A stretch of 23,637 nt of DNA from a virus. The number at the start of each line of letters is the position of its first letter. The stretch's first letter is position 1. Both the position numbers and the translations under genes were made by a program. This document shows, piece by piece, positions 7,145 through 12,235 of the stretch. The notes under the pieces were generated by a model. That model did not search any database, was not told where the DNA came from, and saw only the letters and a program-made list of their open reading frames with translations. The stretch covers positions 1 through 23,637 of the IMG/VR virus record IMGVR_UViG_3300023301_000104. One strand, 5' to 3'.

Positions 7145-7874
7145 TATCTATCGTTTCTTCGGATTTAGAAATTCTCTTAATTTCTCTTTGAATAAACCAA
7201 ATTGCCTTCTCGAGATCCTCAATCTCTTTCTCTGGGTCTTTAAGACCAGCTCGAGCAATATACTTCACAGCATTACCCTTGTTAAAGTTCATTTGCTCAG
7301 TCAAATCTATGACTTCAATATTTTTGTATGCTGTATAATGTGATGGGTGGTTTACAGGATCGCTCGTCTCAGGTGATATATCTTTGTCAAGTATTATGTG
7401 TAATCTACATTGCACACACGTAACGTCTTCTAGAATAGTCGTTGAGCTGAACTGTTGCTGATTTCGGTCCACTCGCATCCAACAATTTGGTAAGATGCGA
7501 TCCCCAGATAAGACATCTGTTAAATGTACAAGATCATCCGTAAGTATCTCCTTAAGACCATATTCGGGTCCATCGTCCATCGTCTTCAATAAGGTAATGC
7601 AATTCGGGCAGGTCACATTATCAGGTTTACTGGTGGTACTAAATGGTGAGTTTAGATCCCAGTCACCCCAGCACTTTGGAAACAACACATTTTTTCTAAA
7701 TATTCCGGCCATGTGAATTAGGTGTTCATCCTTAATTGCCCCCGTAAACCAAGCTCCAACACCGCCAATAAATGCATGACCACCTTCCACCTTGTGAGTG
7801 ACCGCCTCAGCGACTTCGTTACAAAGTTTACCTTCGATCCACAGGGTGCAATGCTTTCTATTAATTATTTCCAT
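7137..7874 (-). CDS. DUF3310 protein with duplicated CW/CxxC modules
   Basis: 245 residues from ATG at 7874 (AAGGAG eight bases upstream); an upstream in-frame ATG at 7898 lies inside the preceding terminator and is rejected. The C-terminus (about 173-235) is a clear DUF3310 domain: DPVNHPSHYT, then GNAVKYIARAGLK and DLEKAIWFI. This family is common in phages near nucleotide-metabolism and replication genes; function is unresolved. The N-terminal part holds a tandem repeat: LIHMAGIF...FPKCW...FSTT...VTCPNC (about 52-92) and LVHLTDVL...LPNCW...FSSTT...VTCVQC (about 115-156), each with three cysteines. An extra H-C pair lies at 8-9. The repeats look like small zinc-binding modules. It is the first gene after the terminator at 7896-7926. 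Confidence 0.85.
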   Translation of the reverse strand: MEIINRKHCTLWIEGKLCNEVAEAVTHKVEGGHAFIGGVGAWFTGAIKDEHLIHMAGIFRKNVLFPKCWGDWDLNSPFSTTSKPDNVTCPNCITLLKTMDDGPEYGLKEILTDDLVHLTDVLSGDRILPNCWMRVDRNQQQFSSTTILEDVTCVQCRLHIILDKDISPETSDPVNHPSHYTAYKNIEVIDLTEQMNFNKGNAVKYIARAGLKDPEKEIEDLEKAIWFIQREIKRISKSEETIDNA

Positions 7875-7895
7875 AATACTCTCCTTAAATATAGG

Positions 7896-7926
7896 CAAAA
7901 ACTAAAGCCCTTGTTTAGGGCCCTAG
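7896..7926 (-). terminator. Cassette terminator T1
   Basis: On the mRNA CTAGGGCCC pairs with GGGCTTTAG (two G-U pairs) around a 7-base loop, followed by UUUUUG. It lies three bases after the stop of the 78-codon cassette gene. It shares the CTAAA...TTGTT arm and loop with the other five hairpins, while the opposite arm carries matching changes. Confidence 0.8.
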
Positions 7927-7928
7927 CT

Positions 7929-8165
7929 CTATCTGATTGAGATTCTTGTGAATAAGTATTGGTCTTGGTAACCTTCGAATTGGTATTTCTTGTGAAAATT
8001 TCCGTCAGACATCCAGTACCATTGGCCGGGTTTTTGATAATCGGTGATGATGAAGGCGTTTTTAATTTCGTTTTCATCGAGCACAGGCATACCCATACCT
8101 CGGGCAGTGGCTACATAGGTGTGGTAACAGAATTTGCTCTTGATTTGCAATGCGAATAGGGTCAC
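7929..8165 (-). CDS. Cassette gene 1, unknown (78 aa)
   Basis: Starts at GTG (8165) with GAAAGGA 10 bases upstream; no ATG with a ribosome site competes. The protein has an ARGMGMPV-DENEIKNAF segment and a tryptophan/tyrosine-rich end (PGQWYWMSDGNFHKKYQF, then YQDQYLF), suggesting a compact beta-rich fold. No membrane segment or cysteine cluster. Family not recognised. It is enclosed by a promoter element 15-52 bases upstream and a hairpin terminator directly downstream, so it can be made as a single-gene transcript. Confidence 0.72.
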   Translation of the reverse strand: MTLFALQIKSKFCYHTYVATARGMGMPVLDENEIKNAFIITDYQKPGQWYWMSDGNFHKKYQFEGYQDQYLFTRISIR

Positions 8166-8179
8166 GGGAATTGTTCCTT

Positions 8180-8217
8180 TCGTAGGGGTCTCATTATAGT
8201 GATAGTAGATCTTACGA
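8180..8217 (-). promoter_or_regulatory. Cassette promoter P1
   Basis: Minus strand: TCGTA (8217-8213), 14 bases, TATAAT (8198-8193), then GAGACCCCTACGAAAGGA into the ribosome site of the 78-codon gene. TCGTA and TACGA flank the -10 box as inverted half-sites. No TTGACA-like -35 box is present. Confidence 0.75.
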
Positions 8218-8225
8218 TAAGGTAG

Positions 8226-8298
8226 TGCCCGACATGGGACTCGAACCCATACTGGATCGATTTTAAGTCGACTGCCTCTGCCATTGGGCTAGTCGGGC
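8226..8298 (-). tRNA. tRNA with UAA anticodon (reads UUA), class I body
   Basis: 73 bases fold as a cloverleaf: acceptor GCCCGAC/GTCGGGC, D-arm with a three-pair stem, anticodon stem GTCGA/TCGAT with loop CTTAAAA (anticodon UAA), variable loop CCAGT of five bases, T-arm ATGGG-TTCGAGT-CCCAT, discriminator A, no encoded CCA. UAA reads the leucine codon UUA. Bacterial leucine tRNAs normally have a long variable arm; this one does not, so its charging is open. It begins two bases after a hairpin with a U-run and has no promoter of its own visible. Confidence 0.9.
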
Positions 8299-8299
8299 G

Positions 8300-8330
8300 A
8301 AAAACTAAATACCTTGTTTCGGTAAATAGC
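8300..8330 (-). terminator. Cassette terminator T2
   Basis: mRNA arms CTATTTACC and GGTATTTAG with loop GAAACAA and a two-base internal mismatch, followed by UUUUU. It ends two bases before the tRNA and lies 13 bases after the stop of the 65-codon gene. The mismatch makes it the weakest of the set, which may allow read-through into the tRNA. Confidence 0.65.
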
Positions 8331-8342
8331 CTTTTGGTAGAC

Positions 8343-8540
8343 TCAGACAGTTTGGAGATGATCTCGGATGTACTTGTTGATCTCTTCGTTACTCATGAAC
8401 CCAAAGTTACCAGTCAACATGAGAATGTTGTTGTAGGGAATGGCAGCATATAGCTCCGTTCCGCTTGCACTAACATAAACGTGTGTAACTTGATTCTTCA
8501 GGGACTCGAGTACGTCGAGGGACGGCAAGATGCATTGCAT
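8343..8540 (-). CDS. Cassette gene 2, unknown (65 aa)
   Basis: 65 residues from ATG at 8540 with AAAGGA upstream inside the promoter tail. The sequence alternates hydrophobic strands and loops (THVYVSASGTELYAAIPYNNILMLTG) and ends with a helix (NEEINKYIRDHLQ), looking like a small alpha/beta domain. No cysteine pair or membrane segment long enough to span. Not recognised. It has its own promoter element (8552-8588) and terminator (8300-8330). Confidence 0.7.
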   Translation of the reverse strand: MQCILPSLDVLESLKNQVTHVYVSASGTELYAAIPYNNILMLTGNFGFMSNEEINKYIRDHLQTV

Positions 8541-8551
8541 GATGGTTCCTT

Positions 8552-8588
8552 TCGTAGGGGTCTATTATATGCGCTGTAGAACCTGCGA
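8552..8588 (-). promoter_or_regulatory. Cassette promoter P2
   Basis: Minus strand: TCGCA (8588-8584), 14 bases including GGTTCTACAG, TATAAT (8569-8564), then AGACCCCTACGAAAGGA. The half-sites TCGCAGG and CCTACGA flank the -10 box. It directly follows the stop region of the operon gene at 8610-8771. Confidence 0.75.
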
Positions 8589-8609
8589 CAGATGACTCTT
8601 AAATATAGT

Positions 8610-8771
8610 TTAACAACAACCCTTTAAGCATTCCTCGGTATCCAAAGAGAAGACACGAACTGTGTTTTTAGCATAAGATGAATATAGAACCGATGCCACA
8701 GATTCTTGAGACACGCCATAGTGTTTTGCAATTCTTGGTGCAGTCTCTTTTGACAAGTATACAATCTCCAT
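8610..8771 (-). CDS. Small HTH-like protein (53 aa)
   Basis: 53 residues. Residues 6-30 (LSKETAPRIAKHYGVSQESV) have the spacing of a helix-turn-helix: a helix, a turn at YGVS, and a second helix. The C-terminus ends in GCC with a further cysteine four residues before. GGAGGG lies ten bases before ATG. It follows a small CxxC protein and both are in the run that starts at 9211. It is a candidate DNA-binding regulator of this region, but a single short motif is modest evidence. Confidence 0.65.
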   Translation of the reverse strand: MEIVYLSKETAPRIAKHYGVSQESVASVLYSSYAKNTVRVFSLDTEECLKGCC

Positions 8772-8815
8772 TTAAGCGTCACCCTCCACATGTGTCATTA
8801 GTTTTTGTTTCGATC

Positions 8816-8932
8816 TCATGTCCCATTTGAATGCCCTTCAGATTTATAGATCAGTAAACAATTCTGTGAGCAAATATCCTTTTCTGGAGGAGTCATAACT
8901 AAGATCTCGTCTCTACAAATTTTACAAGTCAC
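8816..8932 (-). CDS. 38-residue zinc-ribbon-like protein
   Basis: Starts at GTG (8932) with AGGAG nine bases upstream. It begins MTCKICRDEI and continues PPEKDICSQNCLLIY, giving C-x2-C, 15 residues, C-x3-C, the layout of a minimal treble-clef or zinc ribbon. This four-cysteine arrangement in so short an ORF is unlikely by chance. Function unknown; similar mini zinc proteins in phages often modulate host transcription or nucleases. It lies between the 84-codon gene and the HTH-like gene. Confidence 0.65.
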   Translation of the reverse strand: MTCKICRDEILVMTPPEKDICSQNCLLIYKSEGHSNGT

Positions 8933-8956
8933 GATGGCGCACTCCTATCCTTTCAT

Positions 8957-9211
8957 TCAGAAAAATTCTGAATCATATCTGCTGGGTCTAGAATTTCTCA
9001 GCATTATGAGAGAACTAAGCATTTGACTCTTAGCTAAATATAGATCTGCCATAACGTATCTACCATCTGGGTATCTAAACTCGGCTGGTATAGTTCCTTT
9101 TTCAAATGCATCAGCTTCAATATGAGCAATCTGTTTTGTAATAACATCTAAATGCTGCACTACGTTATCAATCATCTCATCAATCTCAATTGTTAAATCT
9201 TTTTTACCCAT
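8957..9211 (-). CDS. Helical protein, unknown (84 aa)
   Basis: 84 residues, largely helical: LTIEIDEMIDNVVQHLDVITKQIAHIEADAF forms a likely coiled coil, and DLYLAKSQMLSSLIMLRN a second helix, separated by a PAEFRYPDGRYV turn. The ATG is preceded by AAAGGG in a CTACGAAAGG context that matches the tail of the cassette promoters, but the TATAAT box is not conserved here (GATAAG). Possibly oligomeric. Family not recognised. It heads a three-gene run down to 8610. Confidence 0.72.
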   Translation of the reverse strand: MGKKDLTIEIDEMIDNVVQHLDVITKQIAHIEADAFEKGTIPAEFRYPDGRYVMADLYLAKSQMLSSLIMLRNSRPSRYDSEFF

Positions 9212-9280
9212 TTAGGATACCCTTTCGTAGATACCTTATCGCCACATTACGTGCTATTGTTGGCAACTTTTCCACCGAGG

Positions 9281-9315
9281 AAAAACTAAAAGACCGTGTT
9301 TGTGATCTTGTAGTT
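9281..9315 (-). terminator. Cassette terminator T3
   Basis: mRNA arms ACTACAAGATC and GGTCTTTTAGT (one mismatch, one G-U) with an 8-base loop, followed by UUUUU. It lies nine bases after the stop of the 71-codon gene. The arm carries GACC changes matched on the other side, indicating selection for pairing. Confidence 0.75.
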
Positions 9316-9323
9316 TTGAGATG

Positions 9324-9539
9324 TTACTTGCACAGATTGTCCATGATGATGACTTCAAATTCATCTGGGATGATTCCGGTGTCGTTGAGCTTCTTGGCAT
9401 AAATTCCAGTCAACTCGTCAGCGTCTTCGAGGCTTTGTTTGGTGGTCTCGATGACTTTCTGAAGTTTGATGTTGTTTCTAATGTGGTCGGCAACAACGAG
9501 CGTCAGAATCGCGGTGGTGATTTTGTAGTTGATTGTCAT
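9324..9539 (-). CDS. Cassette gene 3, unknown (71 aa)
   Basis: 71 residues. The N-terminal 15 residues (YKITTAILTLVVADHI) are hydrophobic enough for a signal anchor or a membrane-associated helix, followed by a long charged helix (KLQKVIETTKQSLEDADELT) and an acidic end (PDEFEVIIMDN). The end resembles that of the 84-codon protein upstream of the region (FEKGTIPAEFRYP versus NDTGIIPDEFEVI), hinting at a shared short motif. AAGGAG lies eight bases before ATG. It has its own promoter and terminator. Confidence 0.72.
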   Translation of the reverse strand: MTINYKITTAILTLVVADHIRNNIKLQKVIETTKQSLEDADELTGIYAKKLNDTGIIPDEFEVIIMDNLCK

Positions 9540-9555
9540 GGTGATTTCTCCTTAG

Positions 9556-9591
9556 GTAGGGGTCTCATTATAGGACCTGTAAATCCTACGA
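9556..9591 (-). promoter_or_regulatory. Cassette promoter P3
   Basis: Minus strand: TCGTA (9591-9587), 14 bases with GGATTTACAGG, TATAAT (9572-9567), then GAGACCCCTACC and AAGGAG. It begins three bases after terminator T4 of the neighbouring cassette, so two cassettes abut with no spacer. Confidence 0.78.
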
Positions 9592-9593
9592 GG

Positions 9594-9623
9594 AAAAACT
9601 AAATACCTTGTTGGTATCTAGTC
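9594..9623 (-). terminator. Cassette terminator T4
   Basis: Best member of the family: mRNA arms ACTAGATACC and GGTATTTAGT pair over ten positions (one G-U) around loop AACAA, followed by UUUUUCC. It lies 30 bases after the stop of the 55-codon gene and three bases before promoter P3. Confidence 0.88.
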
Positions 9624-9652
9624 TTTTTGATTCTATTGTGGGGCGTTTGAAT

Positions 9653-9820
9653 TCAGCGGCTGAGCTTGTTGTATGCAACACGTCCAACAAAGCCAACGGC
9701 GAATCCTCCAGCAAGCAGGTACGCGTTACGATTGTAACGAGCGACTGCCTTCTTGGATTCTTCGAGGTCGGCCATGATTTTGGCGTTGTGGGCATCAATG
9801 GGGTCAGTGGTGGTATTCAT
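9653..9820 (-). CDS. Cassette gene 4, tail-anchored membrane protein (55 aa)
   Basis: Starts at ATG 9820 with AAAGG seven bases upstream; a longer in-frame start at 9835 lies inside the promoter tail and is rejected. The N-terminal part is charged and helical (DAHNAKIMADLEESKKAVARY), followed by a single hydrophobic glycine-rich segment (AYLLAGGFAVGFVGRVAY) and a basic tail (NKLSR). This is the profile of a small inner-membrane protein with a short C-terminal tail. Function unknown. It has its own promoter and terminator. Confidence 0.72.
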   Translation of the reverse strand: MNTTTDPIDAHNAKIMADLEESKKAVARYNRNAYLLAGGFAVGFVGRVAYNKLSR

Positions 9821-9831
9821 GATGTGGCCTT

Positions 9832-9868
9832 TCATAGGGGTCTATTATACACCATGTTTTTTCTGCGA
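9832..9868 (-). promoter_or_regulatory. Cassette promoter P4
   Basis: Minus strand: TCGCA (9868-9864), 14 bases, TATAAT (9849-9844), then AGACCCCTATGAAAGG. It starts two bases after the stop of the gene at 9870-10121. The spacer is A-rich and lacks the TCTACAGG found in P2 and P5. Confidence 0.7.
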
Positions 9869-9869
9869 G

Positions 9870-10121
9870 CTAAAGAAGATCCATGTCCTCGTTGATTCGA
9901 ACCACTGGGGTCCAACCGGCAGCGCTGGCTCGACCATCAACCCATTTGTAATTCAACTCAAACTCATGTTGATTAATCCACTCCCACGTCTTTGTTACAC
10001 CGTTCTTTAGAATATAGTTGTTGTTGGTTTGAGACCCAGACAAAATCTCCACACCCTCGAGTTCCATGAAGGCAACATACAAGTGGTAGGTCTCTGGTAC
10101 GATTTTTAAACAAGTTAACAT
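9870..10121 (-). CDS. Unknown protein (83 aa)
   Basis: 83 residues with mixed strands: YHLYVAFMELEGVEILSG, KTWEWINQHEFELNYKW and a basic to acidic end (WTPVVRINEDMD). Looks like a small beta-rich domain. AAAGGA is eight bases before ATG. It begins only about 30 bases after terminator T5 and shows no TATAAT box of its own, so its expression needs read-through of T5 or an unrecognised promoter. Family not recognised. Confidence 0.68.
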   Translation of the reverse strand: MLTCLKIVPETYHLYVAFMELEGVEILSGSQTNNNYILKNGVTKTWEWINQHEFELNYKWVDGRASAAGWTPVVRINEDMDLL

Positions 10122-10148
10122 AGGGTATCCTTTTTATTTAAGGTAGGG

Positions 10149-10181
10149 AAAAAACTAAATACCTTGTTGAGGGTATCTAGT
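10149..10181 (-). terminator. Cassette terminator T5
   Basis: mRNA arms ACTAGATACC and GGTATTTAGT pair over ten positions with loop CTCAACAA, followed by UUUUUUCCC. It lies about ten bases after the stop of the 48-codon gene. Confidence 0.87.
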
Positions 10182-10190
10182 TCTTCGATC

Positions 10191-10337
10191 CTAGTGGGTG
10201 GCTTTGTAGCTGTAACCAAAGACAGTTGAACCATCCCAGGAAGAATGCTCAAAGCAATATGGTTCGTCATCAAATGTGACGATCATGTTGCAGTAAAGCA
10301 TCTCACAGGGGTGTGTTTCTGTTTCGATTGTGGTCAT
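10191..10337 (-). CDS. Cassette gene 5, mini zinc-finger-like protein (48 aa)
   Basis: 48 residues from ATG at 10337; it begins MTTIETETHPCEML and has Cys11, Cys16, Cys28 and His31 (CEMLYCN, then YCFEH), a C-x4-C-x11-C-x2-H group able to bind one zinc ion. The end is aromatic and serine/tyrosine rich (WDGSTVFGYSYK). AAAGG lies seven bases upstream. It is flanked by its own promoter P5 and terminator T5, which is the main evidence that this short ORF is real. Family not recognised. Confidence 0.72.
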   Translation of the reverse strand: MTTIETETHPCEMLYCNMIVTFDDEPYCFEHSSWDGSTVFGYSYKATH

Positions 10338-10347
10338 AATAGGCCTT

Positions 10348-10385
10348 TCGTAGGGGTTTCATTATAAGGCCTGTAGAACCTACGA
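10348..10385 (-). promoter_or_regulatory. Cassette promoter P5
   Basis: Minus strand: TCGTA (10385-10381), 14 bases with GGTTCTACAGG, TATAAT (10366-10361), then GAAACCCCTACGAAAGG. Best dyad of the set: TCGTAGG and CCTACGA are a perfect 7-bp inverted repeat whose centres are 31 bases apart, about three helical turns, flanking the -10 box. It begins three bases after the stop of the gene at 10388. Confidence 0.8.
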
Positions 10386-10387
10386 GG

Positions 10388-10606
10388 TTATTTGTGTCTA
10401 CCCGGACCGCGTTTAATGTCTCCATCAAGACCACAATTACAGACGCCATTGCACCAAAAATATTTGTCCTTAGACATCAGGTGCATACTGTGTAGCTGAG
10501 CGCCGCAAGGAGACATACCATCACATTTAGATACTACTTTTAGGATATGTTTATGCCCAGAATGTTCGTCCGGGTTAGCGCAGGAATCGTTAATCATGTC
10601 ACTCAC
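10388..10606 (-). CDS. Cys/His-rich protein, unknown (72 aa)
   Basis: 72 residues with six cysteines and seven histidines in groups: DSCANPDEHSGHKH, VSKCDGMSPCG, HSMHLMS and FWCNGVCNCGL. A CxxxCxC cluster near the end and C-x5-C in the middle suggest one or two metal sites. Start is taken as GTG at 10606, six bases after AGGAG and overlapping the upstream stop by 8 bases; ATG at 10597 is the alternative. It is the last gene of the run from 11987. Family not recognised. Confidence 0.68.
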   Translation of the reverse strand: MSDMINDSCANPDEHSGHKHILKVVSKCDGMSPCGAQLHSMHLMSKDKYFWCNGVCNCGLDGDIKRGPGRHK

Positions 10607-10883
10607 CCTTACTCCTCATGAGCTCGCCAGCAATCTCTAGGCACTTACTGCATGCTGGAAGAGGATCTGGGTCTTTCTTCGGGATAAATACAAGGCCACA
10701 AAGAGCTGTTACTTCAATTTTCTTCTCTCTAGCAATATCAACCAACTCATACATGTCCATGCCTGGAGTCCAAATATGAAGGTTCATTGGTGGGTTAACA
10801 ATGTGCGCCAAGTCCCCGTCTTGATTTTCTTTCTCCGGATCATGCAACATGAAATCTGTCGATGCAGTATCTGTCATAGTCAT
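10599..10883 (-). CDS. DUF3039-like zinc protein (94 aa)
   Basis: Start set at ATG 10883 because it overlaps the preceding stop as ATGA and has AGGTG six bases upstream. The middle and end read EVTALCGLVFIPKKDPDPLPACSKCLEI, matching the DUF3039 pattern ALCGxxWVPxRDPxxxPVCPxCK with Cys-x16-Cys-x2-Cys for metal binding. DUF3039 is known mainly from actinobacteria and their phages, so it is a host hint. The N-terminal part is acidic and Met/Thr rich. Function of the family is not known to me. Followed by the overlapping Cys/His-rich gene. Confidence 0.75.
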   Translation of the reverse strand: MTMTDTASTDFMLHDPEKENQDGDLAHIVNPPMNLHIWTPGMDMYELVDIAREKKIEVTALCGLVFIPKKDPDPLPACSKCLEIAGELMRSKGE

Positions 10884-10990
10884 CTTATACACCTAACGTG
10901 TTCGGTCAAGCAGGATGGTGTTGGGTCCTGCAGGAGGGCGATGGCCACCAAGATGATAATGATGACCATCGCCGCACCTGCTTCTTTCAT
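10880..10990 (-). CDS. 36-residue membrane peptide between hydrolase and DUF3039 gene
   Basis: ATG at 10990 overlaps the stop of the SGNH hydrolase (ATGA) and its own stop overlaps the start of the DUF3039 gene (ATGA). This double coupling is strong evidence for a real gene. The protein has one hydrophobic segment, AGAAMVIIIILVAIALL (about 4-20), followed by a short Pro/Cys-containing tail (QDPTPSC, then HVRC). A single-span membrane peptide; it might hold or modulate the neighbouring secreted hydrolase. No recognised family. Confidence 0.72.
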   Translation of the reverse strand: MKEAGAAMVIIIILVAIALLQDPTPSCLTEHVRCIR

Positions 10991-11673
10991 CGGCACAGAA
11001 GATCTGAGAACTTCAGAACCCGCCGCTTCAATTCAACGTTCCCAGCAAGCGTAGGATGAGTACGATCCACGCTCCACCCGTGTCCATCCTGTAAATATGA
11101 CGTAGGAATCCAAGTGAAGCCAAATCGCTCACCCTCATCCTTAACTACACTACGAATCCACATGTGTGAAGATGCAGCCGCGCCCCAAGGCGACATCATG
11201 TAGACGTCATCTGAGGTGATTCCCATGAGACCGAGCCTTGCGTTCAATGCTCGGAAATATCGGAATGCGTGGTCTCGAACCTTAGCTTCAGACGCATGAG
11301 AAGAGCTAGCGCAATCTCGCCAATCGTTTCGTCCACCTGCAATAATCAGAATATCAGGCTGTTCGGCAATGACCTGCGAGAGCATCCCACCAAAACGAAT
11401 ACCACTACAGTCAGGCTGCTTTCGCATGAATCCGACGCCAGACACTGCGACCTTTACTGGCGTGTATCCCATTTCGTGGCCAACCATACTCCACCAGCCT
11501 TCGTTCGCATCTCCTGAAATATCATTGTATCGCGCCGTGATTGAATCTCCGACAACAACCAACTTCTTTTCTGGCAGATCAGCATTGGCTGAATTGAATG
11601 TCAAAAGCGTTGCTCCGACAGCGATCATAGTTACGAATACAGCGATGAATGTGAAACGGAATCTTTTAAACAT
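10987..11673 (-). CDS. Secreted SGNH/GDSL hydrolase
   Basis: 228 residues. Signal peptide: basic MFKRFRF, hydrophobic core to about residue 26, and ANA|D cleavage near 31. Catalytic blocks of SGNH esterases follow: VVGDSIT (Ser44), GGRND (113-117, oxyanion Asn116), and DRTHP (Asp203, His206). This predicts an exported esterase or lipase-type enzyme acting on cell-envelope or extracellular esters, such as O-acetyl groups on polysaccharide or mycolate-type lipids; the substrate is unknown. AGGAG lies before ATG. It is coupled downstream to a membrane peptide. A secreted enzyme in a phage early region is unusual: it might alter the host surface during infection or lysogeny. Confidence 0.85.
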   Translation of the reverse strand: MFKRFRFTFIAVFVTMIAVGATLLTFNSANADLPEKKLVVVGDSITARYNDISGDANEGWWSMVGHEMGYTPVKVAVSGVGFMRKQPDCSGIRFGGMLSQVIAEQPDILIIAGGRNDWRDCASSSHASEAKVRDHAFRYFRALNARLGLMGITSDDVYMMSPWGAAASSHMWIRSVVKDEGERFGFTWIPTSYLQDGHGWSVDRTHPTLAGNVELKRRVLKFSDLLCR

Positions 11674-11702
11674 TATATCTCCTGTTTTTTGTTATAGATT
11701 AT

Positions 11703-11987
11703 TTAAATCGCTTCAATTTCTGCAAAGCGATCGTTCAAATATAGAACAAGATGTTCGTCTGATAGTCGAAATCGTTTATCGAACTCATACCGAGACATCC
11801 AGCTATTCCCAAGTAAAACTCCTGGACTTCTGTCGTTCGCAACTTGTTCTGCACACATTTTATTAATTATGAGAACACATCCGAGAACTTTATCCATGGG
11901 TATCGTAGAAAACCCACCAGCAAGACATGCAACTGCGATTGGGTATGTGGATTCCGTGATCAAGATTGCCTGTGGTTGTGGGGTCAT
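11703..11987 (-). CDS. Unknown protein (94 aa)
   Basis: 94 residues. The first half is hydrophobic with small residues (AILITESTYPIAVACLAGGF, then VLGCVLIINKMC), the second half is charged (RYEFDKRFRLSDEHLVLYLNDRF). It looks like a small alpha/beta protein, not a clear membrane protein. ATG at 11987 with AAGGA upstream directly follows terminator T6, with CTATATTT between. It heads the run 11987 to 10388. Not recognised. Confidence 0.7.
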   Translation of the reverse strand: MTPQPQAILITESTYPIAVACLAGGFSTIPMDKVLGCVLIINKMCAEQVANDRSPGVLLGNSWMSRYEFDKRFRLSDEHLVLYLNDRFAEIEAI

Positions 11988-12010
11988 TATTGAATTCCTT
12001 AAATATAGTG

Positions 12011-12039
12011 AAAACTAAATACCTTGTTGGCACTTAGTT
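12011..12039 (-). terminator. Cassette terminator T6
   Basis: mRNA arms AACTAAGTGCC and GGTATTTAGTT pair over eleven positions (two G-U) around loop AACAA, followed by a short U-run. It lies 22 bases after the stop of the 53-codon gene. Confidence 0.8.
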
Positions 12040-12061
12040 GTCGAGATGTTTTACTTTTGGG

Positions 12062-12223
12062 TCAGTGACGATTGTGGTAGCGAGGTGTCAGAACAGGCTC
12101 GGTATCTAGCTCTGGGTGACTGTCGTGTTGATGATTAACAATATAGCTAATCATCGCCATGATAGTGACACCGAGTGCAAAATATCCGAACATGATCAAT
12201 ACAGCTTGGGTTGTGTCGTTCAT
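12062..12223 (-). CDS. Cassette gene 6, single-span membrane protein (53 aa)
   Basis: 53 residues from ATG at 12223 with AAGGAG upstream. One hydrophobic segment (AVLIMFGYFALGVTIMAMIS, about 7-26, continuing YIV) is followed by a hydrophilic His-rich tail (NHQHDSH, RYHNRH). Predicted inner-membrane peptide with the tail on the cytoplasmic or outer side. Function unknown. It is enclosed by promoter-like P6 and terminator T6, the same architecture as five other cassettes. Confidence 0.72.
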   Translation of the reverse strand: MNDTTQAVLIMFGYFALGVTIMAMISYIVNHQHDSHPELDTEPVLTPRYHNRH

Positions 12224-12235
12224 AACTTCTCCTTG

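Noticed and set aside
7865-8077. 70-codon frame overlapping cassette gene 1 and terminator T1
   Set aside because: It crosses the hairpin terminator and the DUF3310 gene start in another frame, without a ribosome site.
9205-9250. Possible seventh cassette promoter before the 84-codon gene
   Set aside because: The CTACGAAAGG tail is present but the -10 box is only GATAAG and the gene is followed by two more genes, not a terminator.
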